Assembly: GCA_035288865.1 (NCBI GenBank)
Contig: DATDZA010000018.1
Span: 1 to 64,000, forward strand
Direction of reading: 5' to 3'
Length of the DNA: 64,000 nt
DNA from: GCA-2688775 sp035288865
Lineage (GTDB): Archaea; Nanobdellota; Nanobdellia; Woesearchaeales; GW2011-AR4
A model generated the notes under the pieces. It saw only the letters and a program-made list of their open reading frames with translations, was not told the origin of the DNA and did not search any database. This document shows positions 1-8,196 of this stretch, piece after piece. The number at the start of each line of letters is the position of its first letter. The first letter of the stretch is position 1. The position numbers and the translations under genes are program-made.

Positions 1-886
1 TCAACTCTTTTCCCTCCCCTTTCCCGCAAAATCCTAAGTCTTCATATGAAATTAATTCAACTGATGTAAAAGCATCATGAATTTCTGCAATATCAATATC
101 ATTTGGGGTTATGTTTGCCTGCTTGTAAGCTTCTTCTGCTGCCAATCTGCTTGCCTCCCAAGTTGTCATGTCGGGACTTTCAAAGGCTGACATTCTGTCA
201 GTGTATAAACTTGAGCCCGCTATTTCAATATCAGTCTTGTCTTTTGATATTATAACTGACGCAGCACCATTAACTGAAAGGCTGCAATCAAATAACCTTA
301 AAGGAGAAGCAACAACTGGAGATTTCCTGATTTGTTTTAAAGTAACTTCTTTTTTATAAAATCTTGCTTTGGGATTAAGATAAGCATTCTTGTGGTTTTT
401 GAAGGCAACTAAAGCCAAATCATCCATTGTTGCCCCATATTTTAGCATGTACTGCTGCGCTACTAATGCATTTTGAGCTGGAAAGTTCAGTCCTTCAGTT
501 TGCTCATAAATTCTTTCAGCTGCCATCATAATTTCATCAGTGACCCTAAAAGAATTATTTGATAGGAGTTTTTCAACACCTACGATTAAAACATTATTAT
601 AGTCAAGTTTGTTTGCACTCCATAAAGCTGCCCCTCCACTGGCGCAGACTGCGATGGAATTAAGGATTGGAATCTTTTTCTTTAGCATGCTACTTATGAC
701 TGAGGTAAACAGCCTCTGCCTCTCGCCCGTAGTTTCGCTGTCAATTGCAGCAACTACAATTGCATCTATATCATTTGGACTCATATTCGCATCATACAGG
801 GCCTCAAGAGTTGCTTCATAAACCATCTCCTGGCTTGACTCTGCCTGCGCCCCAAACTTTGTCATACCCACGCCTTTAATGTACAT
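1..886 (-). CDS. Thiolase (acetyl-CoA acetyltransferase / SCP2-type), 3' end outside the window
   Basis: About 295 residues are visible and the reading frame stays open to the window edge, so the C-terminus is missing. The start ATG at 886 has a GAGGTG ribosome binding site 8 nt upstream. Residues around C81 (VCASGGAALW) match the thiolase nucleophile region. Near the visible end is EIHDAFTSVE, resembling the HD(A/C)F motif of archaeal SCP2-like thiolases. Such enzymes condense or cleave acyl-CoAs; in archaea they often supply acetoacetyl-CoA to the mevalonate pathway. The gene follows the FabZ-like gene by 12 nt and is probably cotranscribed with it. The C-terminal Cys/His catalytic region cannot be seen, so the exact subfamily and reaction direction stay open. 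Confidence 0.85.
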   Translation of the reverse strand, partial: MYIKGVGMTKFGAQAESSQEMVYEATLEALYDANMSPNDIDAIVVAAIDSETTGERQRLFTSVISSMLKKKIPILNSIAVCASGGAALWSANKLDYNNVLIVGVEKLLSNNSFRVTDEIMMAAERIYEQTEGLNFPAQNALVAQQYMLKYGATMDDLALVAFKNHKNAYLNPKARFYKKEVTLKQIRKSPVVASPLRLFDCSLSVNGAASVIISKDKTDIEIAGSSLYTDRMSAFESPDMTTWEASRLAAEEAYKQANITPNDIDIAEIHDAFTSVELISYEDLGFCGKGEGKEL

Positions 887-898
887 AGAATACACACC

Positions 899-1390
899 TC
901 ATTTGGAAAACTTTGTCCTGAAATCCGATTTGTCAACAATAGCCACAACAAAAAGTGCCTCTGCTACTAAGTTTTCTTTTACAAATGATTTGCCCTGAAA
1001 TATTGCCCCTCTTTCATCCTGCGCAATTAAATCAATTTCATACCTTATCAGGGAGCCTGGGAATATAGGGGCTAAAAACTTAACTTCTTTTAGCTTGTGA
1101 GCTAGCACGTCTTTAGTTTGATGATTGAGAATGTTGCTTCTTGCAAGCAAAGTGGCCGCCTGCCCCATGCCTTCAACTGTCAATGCTCCAGGCATTATGG
1201 GGAAATCCACAAAATGACCTTTTAAAAAGTCTTCTCTACCGTTTAAATCTTTAACTGCAACAATTCTGTTATTGCTTAAACTTAGTACTTTATCCACAAA
1301 AAGGAAGTGTTCGTTGTAAGGGATAATCTTCATGACATTTTCTGTTTCTATCTCTCCCTTTTTGTTTTTGTATTCGTTAAATTGTTCCAT
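899..1390 (-). CDS. FabZ-like hotdog-fold 3-hydroxyacyl dehydratase
   Basis: This 163-residue protein resembles 3-hydroxyacyl-ACP dehydratase FabZ. The segment GHFVDFPIMPGALTVEGMGQ aligns with the FabZ active-site region: the His of GHF and the Glu of VEGMGQ correspond to the catalytic pair. About 19 residues precede the usual FabZ start (MKIIPYNEHFLFVDKV, like the FabZ N-terminus ending PFLLVDRV). The upstream ATG is kept because a TTTAAA box lies about 30 nt before it. The gene sits directly upstream of the thiolase, which suggests joint action on acyl thioesters. Whether the substrate is ACP- or CoA-bound is unknown; no ACP gene is visible. A different hotdog activity, such as thioesterase or enoyl hydratase, is possible. 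Confidence 0.75.
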   Translation of the reverse strand: MEQFNEYKNKKGEIETENVMKIIPYNEHFLFVDKVLSLSNNRIVAVKDLNGREDFLKGHFVDFPIMPGALTVEGMGQAATLLARSNILNHQTKDVLAHKLKEVKFLAPIFPGSLIRYEIDLIAQDERGAIFQGKSFVKENLVAEALFVVAIVDKSDFRTKFSK

Positions 1391-1417
1391 TTGCCCTGAT
1401 TTCTAAACTTTGGTTGC

Positions 1418-1423
1418 TTTAAA
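1418..1423 (-). promoter_or_regulatory. TATA box for the FabZ-like/thiolase pair
   Basis: TTTAAA (in GTTATTTAAAGC on the minus strand) is centred about 30 nt upstream of the ATG at 1390. This implies a transcript with a very short leader. Confidence 0.5.
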
Positions 1424-1509
1424 TAACTTTCTACCATAATGTTATCTAATAATTATATTATAAGCTATATTTTATATTATCTATATTTAGACTATAAACT
1501 GTGCAAAGC

Positions 1510-1517
1510 TTTATAAA
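1510..1517 (+). promoter_or_regulatory. TATA box for the biotin carboxylase gene
   Basis: TTTATAAA is centred about 28 nt before the GTG at 1542, and about 52 nt before the alternative ATG at 1566. The first spacing fits a leaderless transcript starting at the GTG. Confidence 0.5.
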
Positions 1518-1541
1518 ATCACCAATCAAGTAAGCATAGCA

Positions 1542-3455
1542 GTGCTAAAGGACAAAAAGGCCAAAATGGAGCTTAATTTAAGAATGAAATTTCTAGTTGA
1601 TACTCTCAATTATGCTCTTAAGCCTCTGGAAAAAGCACATAATTTAACTCACAAATCAATAGCCAAAATAGAGGAAAAGTTCCCCGCTATATATAGGCAC
1701 TTTGAAAGTATAGTCAGCCAGCACATGATAGCCCCAAGCAAAGAATTATTTAATTCATCAAAAGTTAATGTCGGAAGCCTCATAACTGCAAACGTAATGA
1801 AAAGGCTGCCTCATGTGGATGAAAACCAAATTGAAGATATTCTGCATAATCCTTCCAATAAATCATTTCTGGAAGTATTGACCAAGGGCCTTGGCATCAA
1901 CAGAAGCAAGGAAAAGAACTATACTGTTTTGAAAAACGGGGGATTCAAAAGAATATTGATTGCAAATCGCGGAGAGATCGCTTTAAGAATTATAAGGGCA
2001 TGCAGAGAGCTGGGAATTGAAAGCGTTGTTATTTACTCAGAAGAGGAAAAAGACTCACTTCAAGTAAAGTTCTCCGATAAATCATATAATATTGGCAAGC
2101 CGAAGAATTATCTTGATATAAAGAAAATGGTTAATCTGGCTAAGCAGGCCGATTGCGATGCTATTCACCCAGGCTATGGTTTTCTGTCAGAAAATCCAAA
2201 ATTTGCTAAATTATGTGAGAATAAAGGCATCAAATTTATAGGGCCTTCTTCAAAAATGATTAAAAAACTCGGTGACAAGGTAGAGGCAAAGAAAGCTATG
2301 CTCAAGGCCAATGTTCCGGTTATAGAAGGAATCAAAGAAGATTTGAAAAACTACAAACATGCATTGAAGATTGCGAAGCTGATTGGATTTCCCGTAATTA
2401 TCAAGGCTTCTGCCGGCGGCGGAGGAAAAGGAATGAGAATAGTCACAAGAGAAGAAGGACTTGAAAATGCCTATGAGAATGCCAGCAAGGAAGCCGAAAA
2501 TGCTTTCGGAGATGCGTCAGTTTATATCGAAAGGTATCTTGAAGAGCCCAGGCATATTGAATTCCAGATTATGGCTGACAGATATGGCAATGTAATCCAT
2601 CTTGGAGAAAGGGACTGCAGCATACAAAGAAGGCATCAGAAATTGGTGGAAGAATCGCCAAGCCCAGCGCTGACCCCTGAATTAAGGGAAGCAATGGGGA
2701 GCGCTGCTGTAAAAGCCATAATGGCAATAGGATATGAAGGTGCCGGAACCGTCGAATTTTTGGTGGACAAAAGCAGGAATTTTTATTTCATTGAGATGAA
2801 CACGAGAATACAGGTTGAGCATGGTGTGACAGAAATGGTGACCAATGTTGACCTTGTAAAGGAACAGATCAAGCTTGCAGAAGGCGCTAAACTGGCTTAC
2901 AGGCAGGAAGATATAAAAATAACCGGACACGCCATTGAATGCAGGATAAATGCAGAAGACCCATTGCACGGCTTTGCTCCGTCACCCGGGACAATAGTCA
3001 ATTATCTTCCACCCGGAGGTCCCGGAATCAGGATAAGCAGTTCTGCCCACACGGGCTATAAAATTTTACCCCAGTTCGATGCATTGATTGCCTTGATTAT
3101 ATGTCATGGGAGGACAAGACACGAGGCAGTTGAGAGAATGAAAAGAGCCCTCGATGAGTTTATAGTTGATGGAGTCAAGACAACAATCCCATTCCACAAA
3201 CTTGTTTTGAGCAAGAGACAATTCCTCAAGGGAAACATTACAACTTCTTTTATTGCAAACAACAGCATAATGGAAGAGCTTAATGAAATGAAGCCCGTTA
3301 AGGGAGAAGTGCTTACAAAAGAGAAAAAAGTTTTGATTGTCACAACTGCGGTTTCACAGTACCTTTCAAAAAAACAGGATAACAAGCAAAAAATTAATCC
3401 GTGGACAATGGCCGCGCGGCAGGATTCAATGAACGAAGGCAGTTTTGAGGAATAA
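1542..3455 (+). CDS. accC: Biotin carboxylase subunit of an acyl-CoA (or pyruvate) carboxylase, with N-terminal extension
   Basis: The biotin carboxylase core begins near residue 133 (FKRILIANRGEIALRIIRA). It contains the ATP-grasp glycine loop near residue 290 (KASAGGGGKGM), GERDCSIQRRHQK, and the catalytic EMNTRIQVEHG near residue 417. It carboxylates the biotin on the carrier protein using ATP and bicarbonate. The C-terminus (about residues 565-637, with NPWTMAAR) resembles the tails of archaeal PycA/AccC proteins. The first 130 residues are Lys-rich, probably helical, and absent from ordinary biotin carboxylases (about 450-500 aa). The start is GTG at 1542, or ATG at 1566. The carrier and carboxyltransferase subunits lie on the opposite strand at 8.2-10.1 kb, and birA lies just downstream. 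Confidence 0.92.
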   Translation: MLKDKKAKMELNLRMKFLVDTLNYALKPLEKAHNLTHKSIAKIEEKFPAIYRHFESIVSQHMIAPSKELFNSSKVNVGSLITANVMKRLPHVDENQIEDILHNPSNKSFLEVLTKGLGINRSKEKNYTVLKNGGFKRILIANRGEIALRIIRACRELGIESVVIYSEEEKDSLQVKFSDKSYNIGKPKNYLDIKKMVNLAKQADCDAIHPGYGFLSENPKFAKLCENKGIKFIGPSSKMIKKLGDKVEAKKAMLKANVPVIEGIKEDLKNYKHALKIAKLIGFPVIIKASAGGGGKGMRIVTREEGLENAYENASKEAENAFGDASVYIERYLEEPRHIEFQIMADRYGNVIHLGERDCSIQRRHQKLVEESPSPALTPELREAMGSAAVKAIMAIGYEGAGTVEFLVDKSRNFYFIEMNTRIQVEHGVTEMVTNVDLVKEQIKLAEGAKLAYRQEDIKITGHAIECRINAEDPLHGFAPSPGTIVNYLPPGGPGIRISSSAHTGYKILPQFDALIALIICHGRTRHEAVERMKRALDEFIVDGVKTTIPFHKLVLSKRQFLKGNITTSFIANNSIMEELNEMKPVKGEVLTKEKKVLIVTTAVSQYLSKKQDNKQKINPWTMAARQDSMNEGSFEE

Positions 3456-3519
3456 GTTTTAATATTTCTAATCAATTGATAATCAAATTGAACAATAATA
3501 ATATCCTTTGCTATTAAAA

Positions 3520-3792
3520 ATGGACAAAACAAAACCAAGTTCTTTTTATCTGTTAGTTATGACAATTATCTTACTTTATTTAGGCTGGAATATAGTTAAT
3601 GGATTTGTTAATGGTGAACTTTATTTAAAGTGGCCGGTTAATATCTATAAAAACACAGAGCCGACAGCCTTTTCCTTATTATATACGGTATACATTGCTT
3701 TATTTATCTTTCTAATTGCATTTCATCTAAAATATATAAAAACTCATTTTTGGAAATCCCCAAGAACAATAAAGGACAATAGAAAAAAATAA
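3520..3792 (+). CDS. Small two-helix membrane protein, unknown function
   Basis: About 90 residues with two hydrophobic segments: residues 9-29 (YLLVMTIILLYLGWNIV) and about 50-70 (LLYTVYIALFIFLIAFHL). The tail is basic. I start it at the ATG at 3520; an in-frame TTG lies at 3508. It sits between biotin carboxylase and birA on the same strand, 18 nt before birA, and could be cotranscribed with birA. I recognise no family. Confidence 0.55.
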   Translation: MDKTKPSSFYLLVMTIILLYLGWNIVNGFVNGELYLKWPVNIYKNTEPTAFSLLYTVYIALFIFLIAFHLKYIKTHFWKSPRTIKDNRKK

Positions 3793-3810
3793 AAAAGTTT
3801 ATCAATTCAA

Positions 3811-4536
3811 ATGCCACAATACAAAATCTACCATTTCAAATCCTTAACCTCAACTCAGGATAAGGCCAAAGAATTCTCTAAGAAAGGATTAAACAATATC
3901 ATCATCATCTCTGATGTTCAAACGAAAGCCAGAGGAAGATTCAAAAGAAAATGGCATTCTTCAAAAGGCGGGTTGTGGATGTCAATTTTATTAAAACCTG
4001 AGAATGTCAAGGACTTGCAATACTTAACTTTTGCCGCCGCAATTTCTGTTGTTGAATCCGTCAAAAAAATAACTAAAATAAATACAAATATCAAATGGCC
4101 GAATGATGTTCATTACAAAGGCAAGAAATTGTGCGGGATTCTTACCGAAGGCAATTTTGGGAAGGAAAATTATGTTGTTGTCGGTTTTGGGCTGAATGTC
4201 AATCAAAATCATTTTCCTTATGATATCTGGGACATTGCAACATCATTAAAAATTATTAAGAATAAAAAAATTAACATTGAAAAATTAGCCGATACTATAA
4301 TTAGTCATTACTTTAAAATTTATACGGATTATTATAACAAAAATAAATTAAAAAATATTATTAAAATCTGGAAGAAGTATTGTGATACTCTTAACAAAAA
4401 CGTAACTGTTATGACAAGAACAAATAAAATTAAAGGAAAAGCAATCGGAATTGACAATGAATGCAATTTATTATTAAAATTAAAGAATAATAAATTAGTT
4501 AAAATTATTGAAGGTGATCTAAGAGTCAGATACTGA
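3811..4536 (+). CDS. birA: Biotin--protein ligase, catalytic domain only
   Basis: This 241-residue protein carries the biotin ligase signatures ARGRFKRKWHSSKGGLWMS (biotinyl-AMP loop) and IKWPNDVHYKGKKLCGILTE (active-site Lys and biotin pocket). A short C-terminal SH3-like part follows (about residues 190-241). There is no N-terminal helix-turn-helix, so it is the monofunctional type and not a BirA repressor. It would adenylate biotin and transfer it to the Lys of the carrier protein at 8197-8583. Its position among the biotin transporter and carboxylase genes supports this. The 3' end abuts the convergent thioesterase gene with no gap. Confidence 0.93.
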   Translation: MPQYKIYHFKSLTSTQDKAKEFSKKGLNNIIIISDVQTKARGRFKRKWHSSKGGLWMSILLKPENVKDLQYLTFAAAISVVESVKKITKINTNIKWPNDVHYKGKKLCGILTEGNFGKENYVVVGFGLNVNQNHFPYDIWDIATSLKIIKNKKINIEKLADTIISHYFKIYTDYYNKNKLKNIIKIWKKYCDTLNKNVTVMTRTNKIKGKAIGIDNECNLLLKLKNNKLVKIIEGDLRVRY

Positions 4537-4941
4537 TTATTTTTCTTCAAGCTTGTTTCTTAAATTTTTCGGGATTGGAACAGATTTCATTGTTTTCTTG
4601 TTGACAAAAACATTAACTGTATATCCTTCTGCTAAAAGTTTTTTGTCATTTTGTTTCATAATTTCATAATAAAACTTTATACTGCTATTTCCTACTTTTT
4701 CTATTTTTGTTTTAATCAAAATCTTGTCATTGTACTGTGCAGGATGCTTGTAAGTGCAATGCACTTCAACAACCGGGGCAATTAAGCCCTGTTCTTCAAA
4801 ATTTGCATAATCAAATCCATAATCTCTTAACAACTCTGTTCTTCCGATTTCAAACCATTTCAGATAATTTGAGTAATAAACAACTCCGCCGTGGTCAGTA
4901 TCGGCGTAAAAAACCCTTTGCTCTGTTTTGTTTGTTTTCAT
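4537..4941 (-). CDS. Acyl-CoA thioesterase, YbgC/4-hydroxybenzoyl-CoA thioesterase hotdog family
   Basis: The 134-residue length matches YbgC-type hotdog thioesterases. The N-terminal motif FYADTDHGGVVYYSNYLKWF contains the catalytic Asp (second D of ADTD, residue 16) and the characteristic GGVVYYSNY. It probably hydrolyses an acyl-CoA or acyl-carrier thioester in the cytoplasm. It ends against birA and is separated from the downstream EcfT gene by a small plus-strand gene, so it is likely transcribed alone. Its presence beside a FabZ-like dehydratase, a thiolase and an acyl-CoA carboxylase is suggestive. The substrate cannot be read from sequence. Confidence 0.85.
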   Translation of the reverse strand: MKTNKTEQRVFYADTDHGGVVYYSNYLKWFEIGRTELLRDYGFDYANFEEQGLIAPVVEVHCTYKHPAQYNDKILIKTKIEKVGNSSIKFYYEIMKQNDKKLLAEGYTVNVFVNKKTMKSVPIPKNLRNKLEEK

Positions 4942-5026
4942 GATAAGTTTGTTTTTGAGTTCGGTTTATTTAATTTGCTATTTAACTTTCCACAATCTTT
5001 AAAAACCATGTGACTTTCCATAGGGC

Positions 5027-5254
5027 ATGGGGTTTTTGGACAGTGTTCCTGTGTTAAAAAGAATTTTGGATTTAGCTTATGCTATGATTCTTGTCATCAT
5101 ATTGAGCGCACTTGTGGGGCTTATTCTGGCATTTCCTGTAATGTGGCTGTGGAATTTTGTGTTTGGAAGCATTTTAAAAATAAATGTGTTTCAGGCGTGG
5201 GCAATGAATGTTTTGGCAGGAATCTTATTCGGCCAGAGAAATTCTAGTAAATAA
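5027..5254 (+). CDS. Small membrane protein with Trp-rich LWN...FQAWAMNVLAGILFG motif
   Basis: 75 residues, with one long hydrophobic helix (residues 16-45) and a second at the C-terminus. The pattern MWLWNFVFG followed by FQAWAMNVLAGILFG recurs in short prokaryotic and phage membrane proteins of unknown role that I have seen; I cannot name a function. The ATG at 5027 follows an AT-rich region. Its last 11 nt overlap the 3' end of the convergent ecfT gene. Confidence 0.6.
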   Translation: MGFLDSVPVLKRILDLAYAMILVIILSALVGLILAFPVMWLWNFVFGSILKINVFQAWAMNVLAGILFGQRNSSK

Positions 5255-5960
5255 CTGCAATTAAAATTAAAACAATCATTATAGATACATAATCATAATT
5301 TTTGAATTTTATTATTTTTTTATTTTCTACGTTTTCATTGTATAATCTTGCCTGCATCGCATCGCTTAAATTTGAAGCAGATCTCAGCATTTTTTCTAGC
5401 ATCACAACCATAAACCGATTTATGTGTTTTATTTTTTTGAAATCGGCCAATCTTGAAATCATTGCTTCCCTTGTTTTTTCCATTGCAACAAACATGGATG
5501 GCACAAACCTTATCGCTATTGAAATCATCGTCGCTATGTTTCTTGGCTTAATGTTAAAGGCTTTTAACGGCTTGGCTAACTTTTCAATTGCAGTAATTAT
5601 GCCTGAAATTTTTGTTGTAAAAGTAAATATTAATGAAATTAATACCAGCATTAAAAATCTCCAGATTGCCAAAATTCCAAATATTAACTGGCTTCTTGCG
5701 AACAGCAAATACATTATTAAAATGAAAATTGAGGCGAAATAAAAAGGTCGTAGATTTTTTATTAAACTATTCAAACTAATTCTAGATAATGATAAAATTG
5801 TAGTTATAAATGCTGATAAAATAATAATTTCTTTTAAATTGTGAATAAAAAATACCAGAATACTTAATAAAACAACGTAGATTAATTTTAACCTTGCATC
5901 TAAATTGTGGATAATTGAGCTCTTATCGACATATTGACCGAACGTCAGCATTTTAATCAT
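5244..5960 (-). CDS. ecfT: ECF transporter transmembrane (T) component, EcfT/BioN
   Basis: 238 residues with about five hydrophobic segments and the family N-terminus (VDKSSIIHNLDARLKLI, like the 'S.lHrLdPR.Kl' motif). The two short coupling motifs near the C-terminus are ISRLAD and MQARLY, matching the Ala-Arg-X motifs that dock on the ATPase. It overlaps the 3' end of ecfA by 8 nt and lies in the bioY operon, so it should form the energising module for biotin uptake through BioY. Its 3' end overlaps the small plus-strand gene by 11 nt. Confidence 0.88.
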   Translation of the reverse strand: MIKMLTFGQYVDKSSIIHNLDARLKLIYVVLLSILVFFIHNLKEIIILSAFITTILSLSRISLNSLIKNLRPFYFASIFILIMYLLFARSQLIFGILAIWRFLMLVLISLIFTFTTKISGIITAIEKLAKPLKAFNIKPRNIATMISIAIRFVPSMFVAMEKTREAMISRLADFKKIKHINRFMVVMLEKMLRSASNLSDAMQARLYNENVENKKIIKFKNYDYVSIMIVLILIAVIY

Positions 5961-6651
5961 ACAGTCCCGCTCGTGTCAATATTTTTTTATTTAATTGTGA
6001 TTTTTTACCGTCAAAAATCAATTTTCCATCCTTGAGAACAATTATGCTATCTGCGTATTTTAGGTCATCAAGAACGTTTGTTATTAGGATTACCCCGATT
6101 TTTTCTTTTTTATTTAAGCCCTCAATAACTTCCATGATATTTTTTTTGTTTTTTGCATCGAGCATTGTTGTGGGCTCATCGAAAATAATATATTTTGGCT
6201 TCATTGCAAGAACTCCTGCCAATGCAACCAGCTGCTTTTGCCCAAGAGAAATCATATTGACGTTTCTTTTTGCAAGATGGCTAATCTTCAATTGATTTAG
6301 AATTTGACTAACAATTTCTTTAATTTTACCATAGCCGAACTCCAGATTTTCCAGTCCGAACCCAACATCTTCTTCAACTGTAGAATAAACTAGCTGATCT
6401 TCGAAATTCTGGAAGACAAATCCAACTTCTTTTCTTGCATTGAACTCATCTTTTTTTGTATCAACACCATCGACATAAACATTTCCTCCACTTGGGGCAA
6501 GGATTGCATTGAAGTGCTTTGCCAATGTACTTTTTCCGGAGCCATTTGGGCCAATTATCGCAGTAAAGCTGCCTTCTTTTATACTTAGGCTTATATTTTT
6601 TAAAATCCAGTCTTCTTCATACCTGAAATTTAAATTTTTTGCCTGTATCAT
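5953..6651 (-). CDS. ecfA: ECF transporter ATP-binding protein, EcfA/BioM
   Basis: A 232-residue ABC ATPase. It has Walker A GPNGSGKSTL near residue 35, a Q-loop (VFQNFEDQ), a slightly unusual signature SLGQKQLVALAG instead of SGGQ, and Walker B YIIFDEPTTMLD. Only one ATPase gene is present, so the complex probably uses a homodimer as in BioMNY. It overlaps the upstream DipZ-like gene by 4 nt (ATGA) and the downstream ecfT by 8 nt, which indicates translational coupling. The weak degeneration of the signature motif does not by itself suggest loss of activity. Confidence 0.92.
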   Translation of the reverse strand: MIQAKNLNFRYEEDWILKNISLSIKEGSFTAIIGPNGSGKSTLAKHFNAILAPSGGNVYVDGVDTKKDEFNARKEVGFVFQNFEDQLVYSTVEEDVGFGLENLEFGYGKIKEIVSQILNQLKISHLAKRNVNMISLGQKQLVALAGVLAMKPKYIIFDEPTTMLDAKNKKNIMEVIEGLNKKEKIGVILITNVLDDLKYADSIIVLKDGKLIFDGKKSQLNKKILTRAGLYD

Positions 6652-7412
6652 TGAAATGAAAACGAATAAACTGCCAGGTTTTCTGGAGCTATTATGGTTA
6701 ATTGTTTTTGGGCACTATTTTTTGATTTAATAATCTGGTATAACTGTGGCTTATTAATTACCAATCCTTTTATTAATTTATTATTTAGGATTATTTTTAT
6801 TTTAATTGATTTATTATTTATTGATTTTGCAACAAAATTTGCAATGGTTCCTTTTGTTAGCATTGTTAAAGAGGAATTGTCTGCTAATGACTGAAGGTAT
6901 TCGTCTTTTTGAACCCAATTTTTATCTGTGTATACAGTTCCGAATTTTAGCTCTTTATTTGATTTTGAAATTAACCCTTTCGTTCTTTTTCCGCAGTATA
7001 TAGTTGGAATTTTTGTATATTTTGGCTCATTATTGAAGATTTTTTTTATATTTATTTCTAAATGTTTGATTAGCGACTCTTCTAATTTTTTATAATTTCC
7101 CTCACCTGCATGTTTATATACTAACTTATTGCCATGAACGAGAATTTGTGTTGGCCAGAAATTAACATTAAATTTCCTAATAATCTTGCGATCCTTGTCA
7201 ATCTTAATTCGGAATTTTATATTATATTTTTTCAGTGCAGACTTGATATTATTTTTATTTTTCTCGAATTCCCATTCCGGAGGGTGGATGATTATTGTTT
7301 CCAATCCGAATTTTTTATATTTTTTATTAATTCTTTTAATGTATTCTAAAGAGCGCAGGCAATTCATGCAGCTGTAGGAAAAAATATCAAATAAGACCAA
7401 TTTTGGTTTCAT
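6648..7412 (-). CDS. Thioredoxin-like protein resembling the DipZ C-terminal region
   Basis: 254 residues. The N-terminal half is a thioredoxin fold with a CMNC redox motif (FDIFSYSCMNCLRSLEYIKR), then HPPEWEFEK, NFWPTQILVHG (cis-Pro region) and HAGEGNY. These match the DipZ pattern (SCINCLRTLPYL, HTPEFEFEK, YWPA, GEG.Y). The second half, from about residue 125, resembles the DipZ C-terminal beta domain (PTIYCGKRTKG, like TPETYLG). There is no CcdA-like membrane domain and no signal peptide, so it may work in the cytoplasm or attach to a membrane partner. It overlaps bioY by 4 nt and ecfA by 4 nt, so it is embedded in the biotin import operon. Its substrate is unknown. Confidence 0.7.
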   Translation of the reverse strand: MKPKLVLFDIFSYSCMNCLRSLEYIKRINKKYKKFGLETIIIHPPEWEFEKNKNNIKSALKKYNIKFRIKIDKDRKIIRKFNVNFWPTQILVHGNKLVYKHAGEGNYKKLEESLIKHLEINIKKIFNNEPKYTKIPTIYCGKRTKGLISKSNKELKFGTVYTDKNWVQKDEYLQSLADNSSLTMLTKGTIANFVAKSINNKSIKIKIILNNKLIKGLVINKPQLYQIIKSKNSAQKQLTIIAPENLAVYSFSFQ

Positions 7413-8161
7413 TTCATATACTTCTTGGCATCAATCTTGTTTGCAACCCATGCTGCAACAACCAACTTTAAAGTGTCACCTATAATGAAAGGGAGAACCC
7501 ATCCTACGAATATTGCACTCCACGGCAGTCCTGTCACGAACTTTCCCTGAATAGCGCCAAGAAGATATATTATCAAAGTGCCGGCAAACATTGCAAGCAC
7601 AACATTCAAAGAAAATGACTTTGCTTTTTTTGCGTAGAATACTATAAATGAAAACAGAAGCAATAATCCTAAGCTTATAATTATGAGGCTTGCCCTTTGC
7701 TGCTCTGTAATTAACGAAATCATAGCCTTATCGCCAAGTTTTATTATTCCAATTTTGAAAATTGCATCTAATGCAACGAGAACTACTAAAATAATTATTA
7801 ATATAAAAGAAATAAATTTTAGGAACTTGCTTAATTTCTTTTTTTCGAGCATTTTTCCAATGATAAAAGCTGCAATCGGATAACTGAGTAAGTACCCTCC
7901 TGACGGCCCGAGCAAAGTGCCAAATCCGGAACTGCCGCCAGCAAAAACCGGCAGTCCAATTGCTCCTAAAATAAGATAGATTATCATTGCCAGAGCGCCG
8001 TAGGCTGGGCCAAGCATTGCGCCGCTCATCAAAACCAACAAAGTCTGCAGTGTAATCGGAACTGGGGTGAATGGCAACGGAATTTTAAACCAGGCAACAA
8101 CACCAGTAAGTGCCGCAAATAAAGCAGCAAAAATCATTCCCTTCAATTTTTGCTTTTGCAT
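7409..8161 (-). CDS. bioY: Biotin transporter substrate-binding (S) component BioY, with an internal insertion
   Basis: The BioY family is recognisable from FAALTGVVAWFKIPLPFTPVPITLQTLL broken into its parts (PLPFTPVPITLQ), GAMLGPAYGALAM, and GLPVFAGGSSGFGTLLGPSGGY. I start at the ATG at 8161, which has a CAGGAG ribosome binding site 8 nt upstream; a longer form would start 39 nt earlier. BioY is usually 180-200 residues, but this is 250. The excess lies between GYLLSYPIAAFIIGK and the C-terminal helix pair (about residues 105-185) and contains two extra hydrophobic segments. It binds biotin in the membrane and docks on EcfT. Confidence 0.9.
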   Translation of the reverse strand: MQKQKLKGMIFAALFAALTGVVAWFKIPLPFTPVPITLQTLLVLMSGAMLGPAYGALAMIIYLILGAIGLPVFAGGSSGFGTLLGPSGGYLLSYPIAAFIIGKMLEKKKLSKFLKFISFILIIILVVLVALDAIFKIGIIKLGDKAMISLITEQQRASLIIISLGLLLLFSFIVFYAKKAKSFSLNVVLAMFAGTLIIYLLGAIQGKFVTGLPWSAIFVGWVLPFIIGDTLKLVVAAWVANKIDAKKYMK

Positions 8162-8196
8162 TTTATCACTCCTGATTTTTTTTTGATTTAATATTT

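Noticed and set aside
3104..3538. A 144-residue minus-strand frame antisense to the biotin carboxylase gene
   Set aside because: It lies wholly opposite a well-conserved coding region and shows no protein family character.
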